A stretch of 64,000 nt of DNA, taken from assembly GCA_030248215.1 (NCBI GenBank), contig JASANG010000289.1:186001-250000 (forward strand), in the 5' to 3' direction. Made by a program: the position numbers and the translations under genes. Positions 38,909-50,547 of this stretch are shown piece by piece. Every line of letters begins with the position of its first letter. Position 1 is the first letter of the stretch. Source of the stretch: Enoplolaimus lenunculus. Its lineage: Eukaryota; Nematoda; Enoplea; Enoplida; Thoracostomopsidae. The notes under the pieces are model-generated. The model searched no databases and was not told the DNA's origin. It worked only from the letters and a program-made list of their open reading frames with translations.

Positions 38909-41900
38909 CACAACAACAACAATCCATACTGAACCAAGTTGAAAAAGCTCCGTCGACATCGCAAAACATCCCATCTAAACAGTCGGAAAATGTTGTTGCA
39001 CAGTTACAACGCGCTGAGCAAAGCTTCAACGCTGTGATTTCAGCGGCGAAATCTGCGAACGACTCCAGTGCTTGTAGAGTTGACAATGAAACAGGCGTTG
39101 GTGCCTTGCCGATCGAAAGTGCTGTTGAGAACAAAGCAGAAGAAGATCGCCAGTCACGGAATCAGTGTAAGATTATCAATCAACAACGGCGAAAACAACA
39201 ACATCAGCAGCAACATAAAGAAGAAGAAGGAGAAGAAATGAAAGAATTCGTTGACGAATCAGGAATCAAATATCGATTTCGTCGCCGAAGTCGCGAACGA
39301 TCGTTGGAAACACAACTGCAGCAAAAGAAAAACGAGACGACCAACAGACGAGGCGGAAGAAACAGTCAACGCAAGAGCAGCGAATGCTTTTCATCCACCA
39401 GTGATCGAGTAGCAAACAAGAACGTCAAAAGGAAAACATGTGTGGATGTCGCGCTGTCGCAATTAGAACACAAGCCAAAGATTGAAGCTGAAGTCAAACA
39501 TGCGACAACGTCTATGGTCGATACAACTACTGAAGTTTGCTCAGAGGACATTGTGGATCATAAAATTTTTGAAGACAAGCTAGAACAAAAACAACAATAT
39601 CAACAAAAAATGGTGGAGTCATCCTCTCGTGCAGATCAATCTAGTCCTGGTGATTCGCCAGAAACAAGTAGTGACGACGGAAGCGATTCTGGCAACACAT
39701 TTCTGTTCGTTGATTTTGTTCATCCACGTCGTCGATCTTGGCCGTTACTACTGGAACCAGTATCGCCAGACGAAAGCGTCGCCGACACAGTGGCAACATC
39801 GAAATGCAGCGCCACCACATCGTCGCTGGAAGATCAAAGGGCAGCGTCGACATCTCCACGAATCGTGGCAACATGGCCGTTAATTAATCCAGGCAAAGTG
39901 ATAACGATTGGTGGCGTCATCAAAGACGCTGCGGTCGATGGACGACTTGAAGACGCGTCGCCGTCCGCTGGTTTCGTATCTTGTGTAGCTGATTCGCCAA
40001 TTATTGATCGAGTTGAACTGTTGACAACGCCGCCAACATGTTCACCAGCATCGTTGTCAAGTGTATCGCCGCCAACGTTTGTAGAATCTTGTGGTCTGTC
40101 TGTGTCGCATAACGACGCTATCGATGTGACGGCGACTGATACGAGTGGTAACATCAAAGGAAACAGCGTTGCAGCTACTAACTTGAAGTCCGGATGCAGT
40201 ATGCCCGAGCTCAGTAATGTTGAGCATCAGAAATGCCATCGCAAACCACATTTTCGAGATCTTCATCATCATCACCATCAATATATCACTGGTGGATTGT
40301 CGCATTATTTTGCATCGTCTCCACTTGACGAAATTGCACTTGCTGAATTACAGCTGCTATCTATGTCTCCAGACACCGACGACAAGTATACAAGTGTGAG
40401 CGGTAATGACGACGACGACGTCACTGGTCAGTATGACGTCACCAGCAGAGACAACTTGCAATCGGAAGTTCATGATGACAACCGCGTCAACGACAGTAAC
40501 GACGCGCCTGTATTTGATTTGGCCTCGTCTGGTCATGTCGCGAGAGAATCACTCGATTGTATAAAACAAGCAGCTGCAATAGATGACGTCGCTGATGACG
40601 TTACACATCAGTCACCATCGCAGTCGCGAATTGTTGTTCGAATTGGCGACGACGATACTGACTGTAGCGATGTGGAATCCGCTGTGGTGAGTAGTTATCA
40701 CGACAACATGTCGGAAAACATCGAGCGCGAACAAGTCGGTGACGTCGTTGTGCTGACGAACTTCAATCAACGCGCAACTGTTGACGTCATCAATCGAAGC
40801 GACAAGATAATAATAGACCGTCTGGCGGGACCGACGTCACGTGTCGCGTCCATGATTGACAGTCAGGCGCCATCGAGACGATCGTTTAGCTTTGGGAGTG
40901 TCGGTCGACGTCGCCGTCGCGGTGTACATTTCGCCGATTCAAACGGTCTTCAGTTGTCCGAAGTTCGAGTTATCACTGAACCATCTGATGTTCCACCAAT
41001 ATTGACGTCACGACGCGCTCTCGCCTTGATCGAGCAATATCTGCCTTCAGACGCTACTGAATTTGCGGGTGCAACCGCAGCGTGGGAACTTGATTTTGAA
41101 CAACCCGCAGCCGCCTACGTCACATTTCGCCAACGTCTTCAATCTGCAAGTGTCGCACTTGAAAATGTCGTCTTGCGCAATGCGTTGCCGTGCCGATTAA
41201 AGGTAAAATGTGTGTTTCTCACGCATGAAATATTTTAGTGAAGGTCAAAGTTTAAAATGTTTAGTTTTAGTGAAAAAATATTGGTTTGTTAAACTAGAGG
41301 CCTAGCCACCACGGATCGATTGAATACCCGATTCCGGCTTGATATCGGACAAAAACGACACCTGTGTCTGGTAAAAAAACGTACCGGATGCCGGTTATTT
41401 CCGGTTGTGGATTCGATTATGATAGAATTGAAAATATTGCACATTTTGGTGCGACTATGTTCCCAGGCAAGCCAAGAAGCTTAAGTTTCTGATAATGTAG
41501 TGAAATTCAAACAGTAAACACCTACTTGTACATAATGCAAACATTATGTACAGTGCACGAATCTAGACGCTATATAAATTTAACGTCTGGTTTCGGTAAA
41601 ATTTATAATCTGTTCCGGTATCCGGTAAAAGTAATATCTGGTCATTCTCCTGGCCGAATTCTCCGTCATTCACGTGGAGGCGGCTTTCCGTGTTCGTTCT
41701 CCTTTCGTCTGAACAACAAAAATGTGTTTGTTTTCAGGGCACAATTAAAGTTCGAAATTTATCCTATGAAAAGTCGGTATTTGTCCGCATCACAGACAAT
41801 AACTGGATAACGTTTGTTGATCACCCAGCAAAGTTTTACTCTGAAACCACCTCACCAACTGGAAGTCCACCAAGCGGCAACTCAGTTGATGTCCTGTCGT

Positions 41901-42388
41901 GTTTAGGTGGAACCGGAAGTCATCATCGAATCACTGCAGCGTCAAGAAGGTGTGGCTCTTTTGGTGCACGAGGGTCCAATATTGGTTCCGGTACTTCCGC
42001 GTCAGATCCGTTATATGATACGTTTGCATTTGATTTTCCAATTCCTGCAGACGACGACGCTCATATCCGGCTAGAATTTTGTGTTTGTTTCCGGCCTGGT
42101 TCCGGTGCTGCTGCTTCTCCTGATCATTCACAACCACAACAGCATGAAATTGAATTTTGGGACAACAACAGCGGACGCAACTATACGCTACTTAGTGGGC
42201 GAGTGAAAAAGTTGTGGGGTCCAAACGGAGGTAAGGGGGCAACTGAAGGGGGACCTACAGATCCGACGCTAGAACCGGCGATGTACCGCAAGCCGGTAAC
42301 CGGGGCAGCGGAACTGACTGCGTACGATCGAAATTGGACGGAATTTTCAGCGTGGCAACATTTGGATAATAACGGACCGTATTGGTAG
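36902..42388 (+). CDS. PPP1R3: Protein phosphatase 1 regulatory subunit 3-type glycogen-targeting protein
   Basis: Targets the PP1 catalytic subunit to glycogen, where it activates glycogen synthase and restrains phosphorylase. Two coding exons: 36902-41202 (acceptor TTTTCAG before it; first ATG 36916) and 41738-42388 (acceptor TGTTTTCAG; stop at 42388), joined in phase 0 for 1,645 residues. The N-terminal about 1,330 residues are low-complexity: poly-Asn near residue 96, His-rich patches, and a long Gln-rich stretch at about 530-680. The PP1-docking RVxF-type motif is RRRGVHFADSNG (Val 1337, Phe 1339). The CBM21 domain runs from about 1390 across the intron, with LKGTIKVRNLSYEKSVFVR, DTFAFDFPIP and the glycogen-binding signature EFWDNNSGRNY (Trp 1570). 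Vertebrate members are about 280-1,120 residues, so this is unusually long. An upstream 5' exon must exist but was not found. A possible poly(A) signal AATAAA lies at 43293. Confidence 0.94.
38500..38935 (+). repeat. CAA/CAG-rich poly-glutamine coding tract
   Basis: Within the PPP1R3 coding exon, runs of CAA with occasional CAG encode Gln-rich sequence; the purest block is about 38863-38932. The same tract gives long valine- or cysteine-rich shadow frames on the minus strand. Such tracts are commonly length-variable. Confidence 0.85.
40415..41010 (+). promoter_or_regulatory. Cluster of CRE-like TGACGTCA sites inside the PPP1R3 coding exon
   Basis: Perfect TGACGTCA palindromes at 40434-40441, 40782-40789 and 41003-41010, with one-mismatch forms at 40415-40422, 40584-40591, 40596-40603, 40740-40747 and 40832-40839. 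Many encode Asp-Val, so codon choice alone could produce them. A role as cAMP-response elements is inference only. Confidence 0.3.
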
Positions 42389-45300
42389 ATTTATCTGTGC
42401 GGGGTGGTTGAGAAAAATGTCGAGGGTGAAAGTGGAACTTGCTAGACTATTGGTGGAAACCTATGCCCTGCGAAATCTCATCTTAGGAATGGGCGTATAT
42501 AACGAACGTAGGATAGTGCTGGCGATAGGAGGAACTCGCATGATGTGGAAGAACAATTGTTATGCGGTTTTATAACTGTTTCAAACGTGACATCCGTTGT
42601 GTATCGTTGACTACAACACATTTATACCAATATTTTTATTGTCCGTATGATCGCCAGCTGAATCGCCAAGCGAACTTCTGCGGTACAATGGATTGTTTCA
42701 ATTTGGACTCGATTTAGAAATAGAATTGTTATGTTGGCTGCTATGAAATCTAACAAACAGTTTCCGACGCAAACGGAGATCTTGACTGCGAAATATATAC
42801 TTGCTTCCTGAACTACTGAATCCGACAGTTTTGCGATGGCCGGAAACACGAAAACACTTGGGTTCAAAAATGGCTCAAGATTGGAAAGCGTCGTGAGATG
42901 AAATGTGTGAGCGGCTACTGATTGCAATAGTTTGTCAATTGCTCAGTTTGTAATTTTAGACGGGTTCTGTTATCATCGTCGCCGATTCAACTCCGGGTTT
43001 TGATATTTTCAAACAAAAATGGTATTCTCTTCACAATTTGCTATTTTTTGCAACTGCAAGAAATGTCTTTGTCTTTAGAGAATTATTCAGCTAATTATTG
43101 TGCTATACACCATGTGTTGTTGTTTGCTGACATATATGCTATATAATGCATTATTATTAATATATAGTTGATCAGGGGCGTATGGAAGCCAGAGAGAGGG
43201 AAAGTCGATAAATTTCTGTAAGTTGGTTTACATGTTTCAGAAACTTATTTAACTGCTTGCTTGTGTAATGTAAAAATATTATAGAATCATTGAATAAAAT
43301 TTTAGCTACGTCCGTTCCTGGAGTTAATGGAACGTTTTAGACAACTCAATCTATTAATTTGAACTGATTAAGTTTTAACAACATGTATTTGTAAAATTAG
43401 TCAAGTTGTACGGAAAACTCATTCTTTGCTGTATATTTTCAAGTAAACCAACTGTGACATCTTGTGACCTGAAAAAAATGTTAAAGAAACAGCTTTAGCA
43501 TTCAAGTGCAGTGTTGACAAACAATTATTCTGTGCAGCTCCTCTCGCGTGTTGTTTGATGCTTAAATGTTCAAATTATAACAGTTTTAATTTTTAACCAG
43601 ATCCCATATTCACAAGTGTAGACATATTGAAATAGAATCTGTTACAAGTTTGTTGCATGTATCTTTAAAAAAATTGTGAAGCATCAAATGTGTCAAATAT
43701 TGCATACTTTGCGAAGCAGATCTGGTCATTTGCAGTCTTGTAAGATTTGTTCGAAAACTGTAATCACAAAAAATTCATTAGCCATTGGAGAAGAACTTTC
43801 ATTGGAAAAATATCGCAAACTGGCGACAGATGCTTTAACTACTTTACCGAATTATAGTCTTCTAATGTTCATGTGTGTATCATTTGTGCCACAGGGTTTA
43901 TTGATATGGCGTTTATACTTTGTCTTTATTACGACTTTTTTAATCTGTAAGTGGTATTTAAATGCTGGGTGAATGCTGATTTTTTACGTCACGGATCCGA
44001 TACGACTGGTGTGTATCTAAGTGACGATGGCTCGCATTATTCATAAGGATTAGGAGAATGAATGATTTAAAGTATAAACAATCAACTTCGAGTTTAAGTT
44101 TTGCAGAAGCCGGTGTCTGCTGTCAAGCAGCCAAAATGACTGTCCCAAAATTTTACGGTAATCGTTTACTTTATGTGTTGTGAAATAATACCGTTTTTTA
44201 AAACATGCTGCTAGTGGAAATATACGTATTTCAAATATTGAAAAATAATACATTGAATGACGCGGAATGCGCAAATTTTTCAATTTGTGCTAATATACGA
44301 GCCAAATTTGTTCGATTGTTTGATAACTATTGGTATTAACTCGGAAGCTTTTGCCTCTGAAAATAAAATCCGTACTGCGTGCCTGGTATCGTTCTACTGG
44401 CTATTTTGACTCTTCCAGACATCAATGAGCACTCTGCAATGTGCAGTTGCCAATAATTGCGACAAATAAATGTTCAAAAACGCGGTGGTGACAAACATGC
44501 AAATGTATGTTTATATTATTCTGATGTATTGTTTTATAGTCATAGAAATATATTGTCTTTTTCTGCTGTATTTTTAAACTGATGTGTGTTTTGCGATATT
44601 TTTTACGCTTTCAATATTAATGGTCCTGGTAGTGGTGGGACCTTAGACAAGTTATGTTGGGTGTTTTGATCCATCCCTAAATCCTCCCTCCCCCTCCCTG
44701 ACTACGCGTTTGTCGGCTATGTAACCTTTTTCGGGCGAGAAGATTAAGATTTGTGAACAACTATGGAATTCCAAAAAAGTTTGAAATGGTTAACATTTTT
44801 GACTTCCATTGTGCATCGAAAGAAATGTTGTTTTAAAAGCAAGGGAAATGAACTCCGGTCGGCGACTCTGGTGGAATGAAAGGTGAGCGGACTCCAGCAA
44901 ACTTAATGCAAAAAATATATTTTGGTAATGTTAACTTTGGTTGCGGTTCAGTGTTTTTTCAAATCGGTTGAATTTGAGGTTTGCCTGCATCGATGCAAAT
45001 TGTGTCTCATCATCTATTTATTGTTTAATACTGCCGATGTTATGTATGCCAACTTGACAGAGTTGCTAGTGGTTTCGTTGGCAATTTACAACGTTTAACA
45101 TCGTTGTTTGGAAGTTTCTGGTTGGTGAGATTGCACGACAAATGTCTGTAAAAACTGCTCGCAAATGAAACGAAAGACAATTCAAACACAAGTTTAGTAC
45201 TAAATTTTAACACAAATTTGTTTTTGATCCCTGTTCTGTTTGCGGGGCGTAGGACAGCTTGGCACCATTTTCTCAGTGATCAAGTTGCTATACCAGAATA

Positions 45301-47159
45301 AATTATTTCCAAGCCATTGTTGCATGCACCAATTTGGCCGTTTCTGCATATGCTGTTGATGTCTGGAGAGATCGGTTAATTTAGGATTTATCTTTTTCAC
45401 AGCATTGGATCACTGTTTTATGTATTGTTTGTGTTTACACTAAAGATTGTTCTGTATAATTGAACGCCAATTTTGACTATTAATGTAGATTGCTATTTTT
45501 CTCAAGTAAAACAAATACTAACATTTCTAAATGAGCCGTTTGTAATGAGCGTTGTTGATCAGTGGCTGATTACTTAAAATGAAGCAAAAAAATTTCTGAT
45601 TATTATTCAACATATTTTATCGGTGCCGGAAGTTAAACAACAGCAACATTTTTCCATAAAAAATGATTAATTTGCAAAATTTTAACGAAAATTTAGTAAG
45701 CATTGTCAAAAAATGGTTCATCAGATTGTTTTCTAAAAATCAGCAATTAAAGCTTTCAGAACGCTCCAAAGTTTGAAATCAGCTCACAGAAGGCCAAAAA
45801 ACTTAGCAGTTATTGTGAACTGCTAGGGTAAAAGTGGAATTCAAGATATTGCCTGAACAAAAATGAGCAACGATTGTACGAAAAACAACGGTTACTTGTG
45901 ATTTTCATGCTTTTTGTAAGAGTCAACCGCGTATTGCGACTGAGTGTTAATATAAAGTAAAGGCAAAACAGGCACACCCCTGCGGAGAACCTTGGAAACT
46001 CGACTCAAAATGGTGCAGCCACGGCCATGTATAATGTAGAACACTGCGAGTTTCCAAAATGGGTGGTCGACAGGCAAGTAGCTGAGCTGCAAACAAACCG
46101 TATTATAGGTGGCTGTGCCACTCTTGATATATTTCAAATGAAAACTAAAACAAAACTACAACCAGACCCTAAACCACACCTTAAGGGAGTCCCCGGCTCC
46201 GCCTAGTCTCTCTTAGAACTTAAGTTAGGCTTATAGACGTTGCTAAACGGCGTAAAGTTTATAAATCTATGCGTGGCGGTTGTGCCGCAATGTAAAGATT
46301 ACACCTAGGCCCTGCGTGGCCACTAAATATATATTGTTGCATGCTTCAAGTGCCAAATGGCATAGCTAGGGGATTGGGTGGATATGTTGTTGTCTGTGTT
46401 GTTGTGTTGTAGAACCCGGCTTCGGTGAGTGTCCGAGACTCCCAAAGTCACTCAAAAATATGCAAATCAATGAAATATGGGGCTGGGGTAGCCACCCTCC
46501 ATATTCATTCTAGTATTTCAACAACAGTATGGTTTTGCGGCTTACATTTTTGCGAGTTATTCTGAAGTAATTTAGTATTCGGCGGATTATTGGATTGATT
46601 TGGATTTGCATATTGGACTTTGGGAGACTTAGACGGATCAGAGTTTAATTGGAAATAGTCACGGTAACTCCGATGGGAGCCTACGGTGCACCGGCTGTAG
46701 AATATTTGGTGGAATTGAGTGCATTGCGCGGAGCCTGCGGCAGTACCGGTGGTTCAGGGGATACTGGGGATGTTGTAACGGGGTTGTTGGGAGATTATTG
46801 GAGTTTTCTGGGGATGGCTAATTCTAGCGGGTCTAGTTTTGGCTGGTTTTCTGGGGATTTCTGGGGTTTTATACGGTAACTTAGGGATTTCACGGAGTTT
46901 TGGGGTACGCTGTCACATTACGTTTGCATTGGTCTGTTTACGGTGTGAGCTAGTGGCCTAGTAGAATAACAGTAGAGGATATCGTAGTGTACGTGCAGGA
47001 AGCACCTAAACAACGGAACTTTCGGCACCTTAGCAAGAAATAAGTTCTGCCCATGTATAGTTGAGTGCGGTCCCAAAATCGCACCGTCCCAACTAAATAA
47101 TCGATACTTTTTGTTTGTGGTGGGATTTGGATGTTGTGATTTCAATAAAGTTAATCGAA
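42389..47159. other. Region downstream of PPP1R3; no gene recognised
   Basis: The first part is probably PPP1R3 3' UTR, possibly to about 43310. A CCCTGACTACGCG repeat end lies near 44695-44708. No exon or RNA gene could be supported. A G-rich patch at about 46740-46880 gives a short open frame without family resemblance. Confidence 0.4.
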
Positions 47160-47460
47160 AGCAATTCCTTAGGCTTAGGTGTAGGCTTAGATTTAGGATT
47201 ATGCAATACTTTGGCTTAAGATTTAGGTTTAGAAATATGCAACGCTTCGTCTTTAGGCTTAGGTTTTTAGGCGTTTATCCGTAACACCTGGTGTAAAGTT
47301 TAGATATACATTTTAGAGATGCCTTAGCCTTAGGCGTAGTCTTTGACTTCTATGGCTCTGACTTAGGCCTAGGCTTAGGCATAGTTTTAAGACGCAGAGG
47401 TTTTAGGAATTGGTTAAACGAAGATTAAATCATAAATGACCAATACGGGCTAAATCTTAG
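47160..47460. repeat. Scattered TTAGGC-like hexamers next to the complete inverted-repeat element
   Basis: Blocks such as CCTTAGGCTTAGGTGTAGGC, TTTAGGCTTAGGTTTTTAGG and ACTTAGGCCTAGGCTTAGGC recur between non-repeated spacers. They resemble the interiors of the 9910 and 47461 copies, so they are probably decayed or nested copies of the same family rather than a telomere. Confidence 0.55.
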
Positions 47461-47763
47461 GGTCCCATTTATAGAACAGGGCCGGATCGTTTTCCGTAGG
47501 GTCTATAATAGAGTCTAATTTTTTGCTTAGGCTTAGGCTTATGAATAGGCTCATCCATACGCTTAGACTTAGGCTTAGGAATATTTCAGTATTTTTAGTA
47601 TCCAACTACGCTGGGAATGCTTTATCTGAAATAAAAAATAATAAAACAAATAATTTTTTTTCGCTTAGGCTTAGGCTTAGGAATAGTCTCTCATCCATAC
47701 CCTTAGGCTTAGGCTTAGGAATACGCTCATGCTACTGTTCCGGCCCTGTTCTATACATGGGCC
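47461..47763. mobile_element. Complete inverted-repeat element with TTAGGC-like hexamer core
   Basis: Left end GGTCCCATTTATAGAACAGG then GCCGG (47461-47485); the complement of the right end (47740-47763) reads GGCCCATGTATAGAACAGGG then CCGG, so the terminal repeats match over about 24 bp with two differences. Inside are two blocks of TTAGGC repeats, each followed by GAATA and CTCATCCATAC-type words. No open frame. Partial relatives lie at 450-627, 1694-1867 and 9910-10042. Superfamily not assigned. Confidence 0.75.
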
Positions 47764-47883
47764 ATCATAGGCATAGGCTTAGTGCTTAGGCTTAGGCTTT
47801 CGGTTAAGTTTAGGCTTAGGCTTTAGGAGCAGGCTTTGGTTTAAGCGTAGATTAGACCACAGAATTGCATTGGCTTAGGCTTA
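47764..47883. repeat. More TTAGGC-like hexamers between two elements
   Basis: GCATAGGCTTAGTGCTTAGG and AAGTTTAGGCTTAGGC repeats fill the gap between the element ending at 47763 and the next starting at 47884. Similar words resume at 49372-49460 on the far side of that second element, consistent with its insertion into hexamer-rich sequence. Confidence 0.5.
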
Positions 47884-49367
47884 ATGCGCCATCCACAACT
47901 ACGTGCGTTCGCTGCGTGGAAATAAACCTAAGCAAATCCCATATTCGAAATACTGGTTTTCGATTTTAAAAAGTGAAACCGAATCACTAAATGTTTAAAT
48001 TGAAAATTGAAATCAATTTCGGAAACACTTAAGGTTTCTGAAATTCAATTCCCCAATAGATGATTTTTCTCAAAAGTGTTTCGGTTACAGTAAGAAAGTT
48101 AAAACTAGGAATACGGTAATTGAAAGAATTTTTAATTTTCAATTTTAATTTAGCTCAAATTTTCAGTTCTGTATTTTCAATAGAAGTGGGAAATTGAAAT
48201 GTGCTACGTTGATAAGATACGATCCCTACATTTCTTACATAAATTTGAAACGACCCCTGATAGAAAGTATAAATTTATCTAGTCTAAGATTTTGTTTTAA
48301 ATTTTAATAAGGTCAAAAGTTCACTTCAGTTGCTGCTGTACCTACCGCCGACATACGGTATTGCATCTCACATACGTATGGTGTCATAGTTTGCTTACTT
48401 CAAAAGAATTTCCGGGCTAAAGGTTTTAATGATGGTAACATATGCAACAGCAGTTCACGGATTTTTATATGTTGGGATAGTTTTGGGCATCGAGTATTTT
48501 GTTGCTGGCCTGAATGAAAAACACTGTTTTTTGCATTAGATAGTTGCATGTCTAAGTTTTCTAGCTGGAACACATATTGGTGTATTCTTTGGACGTGTTC
48601 GACAAACTTTAAAACGCAAAAAACAATACATTTATGCAACAACTTTTGGTACAACTAGACGATTTAGAGCTAAATGTTCTATGAAATCTTGTAATTGATC
48701 CTTGCACCAACAAGAAATCAAGCGCAGCTATAAAAATATTGTAACATGGCAAAATTTTTTCAAAGCATAATACATGTAGCTGGTGGTTGTTATTTGCCCA
48801 TCTCATTCTGTAAGCATTATGCTAACATTAAGCCGTTTATGGATGTGGTACCACTCACTTCATCCTGTTAGTGTCAACACAACATCCGTTCCTGAGCTCT
48901 CATAATATATATCGTAAAAAGGTCACTTAAAGGTTAAATAAAGTTCAAATGCTTAGTCTATCTCACCGGAAGTAGATTGTTTGCATGTTTTTGGTCTTCT
49001 TATCGTATAAGGAAATACTGTTAAACTTTTCCAAATTTATATTTCAATTTCCCTGTTGCGTCCATGGCAATTGACTGTTTCCGCTACACTTTTAATTTAC
49101 AAAATTCAATTTACCACAGCCATTAAAATTATAAAAATCAATTTCCCTTTGTTTTAAAGTTCAATTTTATCAAAACGGAAATTGAAAAGAAGATTTTGAC
49201 ATTTCAATTTCAATTCCAGAAACACTTTGAAAATTCATTTTGTGAATTCCGTGTACTATAAATACCATGAATGAATTTCCCTCTTCTCATTCCAAAAATA
49301 AATGTGTTCCCGAAATTGAAGATTTTTATTTCCACACCGTGAACGCACCTAGTTGTGGATGGCGCAT
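47884..49367. mobile_element. 1.48-kb inverted-repeat DNA element (ATGCGCCATCCACAACTA ends), no transposase
   Basis: ATGCGCCATCCACAACTACG at the left is mirrored at the right by the complement of GTTGTGGATGGCGCAT; the match continues through GTGCGTTC and GTGGAAATAAA, about 40 bp in all. The interior is rich in AATTGAAA/TTTCAATT words near both ends. Short open frames inside show no transposase resemblance. A solo end of the family is at 9558-9604. A non-autonomous DNA transposon. Confidence 0.7.
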
Positions 49368-49649
49368 AAGCCGAGGCTTTATGAATAGGTTTTAAACAAA
49401 CATAGATTAGATCTTGAATAACTCTTGGGCTAAATCTTAGGCTTGGGTTTAGGCTCATGCGGGGTTCACGTTGTTACCGGGTAGCTTGGGACACGTTTTG
49501 ACATTATTAGACTTTTGGGTAACATTTTGTCTGCTATTGTCTGCGAATATTATGTGATATATTTTAAAATGTTTGGGCCAATGTTACTTTAAAGGCCGTC
49601 CCATTTTCCCGGGACAGAAATGTACCAGGAGTACATTCAAAAAATATAA

Positions 49650-50529
49650 TTGAGACAGCTGGACAGTTGGGACAGATGAGACAGTTGGGACAGATTGGAC
49701 AGTTGGGACAGATGGGACAGTTGTGACAGATGGGACAGAATGGACACATGGGACACTTGGGACAGATGGGACTGTTGGGACAGATGGGACAGTTGGGATG
49801 GGACATTTGGGACAGATAGGATAGTTGGGACAGATGGGACATGTGGGACAGATGGGACAGTTGTGACAGATGGACAGTTGGGACAGATGGGACAATTGGG
49901 ACAGATGGGACAGTTGGGACAAATGTGACAGTTGGGACAGATAGAACAGTTGGGACAGATAGGACATTTGGGACAGATGATTCAGCGGGATAGATGGGAC
50001 AGTTGGAACAGATGGGATAGTTGTGACACTTGGGGCAGATGGGACACTTGGGACAGATGGGACAGTTGGGACCTTTGGGACAGATGGGACAATTGGGATA
50101 GTTGGGACAGATGGAACAGTTGGGACAGATGGGACAGTGGGATAGATGGGACAGTTGGGACAGTTGTGACACTTGGGACAGATGGGCACTTGGGACAGAT
50201 GGGACAGCGGGATAGATAGGACAGTCGGAACAGATGGGACAGTTGGGACATTTGGGACAGATGGAACAGTTGGGACAGATGGGACAGTTGGGACACTTGG
50301 GACAGATAGAACACTTGGGACAGATGGGACAGCGGGATATATGGGACAGTTTGAACAGATCGGACAGTTGGGACAGATGGGGCAGTTGGGACAGATGGGA
50401 CAGTTGGTACACTTGGAACAGATGAGACAATTGGGACAGTTGGGACAGATGGGATGGTTGGGACAGCGGGAGAGTTGGGACAGATGGGACACTTGGGACA
50501 GATGGGGCACTTGGGACAGTTGGGACATG
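49650..50529. repeat. 9/18-bp satellite of GGGACAGAT and GGGACAGTT units
   Basis: About 880 bp of alternating 9-mers GGGACAGAT and GGGACAGTT with variants (GGGACACTT, GGGACAGCG, GGGATAGAT). Since 9 is a multiple of three, several frames on both strands stay open, giving artificial repeats such as CPNCPICPKC, LSQLSHLSQ or WDRWDSWDR. I treat these as satellite shadows, not genes. Confidence 0.9.
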
Positions 50530-50547
50530 TATATATATATAAGAAAC

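Noticed and set aside
38477-38974. Valine-rich 165-residue frame antisense to PPP1R3
   Set aside because: Mirror of the CAA repeat encoding poly-Gln on the plus strand.
46649-46879. Gly/Ser/Trp-rich 76-residue frame
   Set aside because: It comes from a G-rich degenerate repeat patch with no domain or splice context.
47160-49460. Interstitial telomere from the TTAGGC hexamers
   Set aside because: Hexamers are short, interrupted and enclosed by, or linked to, an inverted-repeat element family. There is no long pure array.
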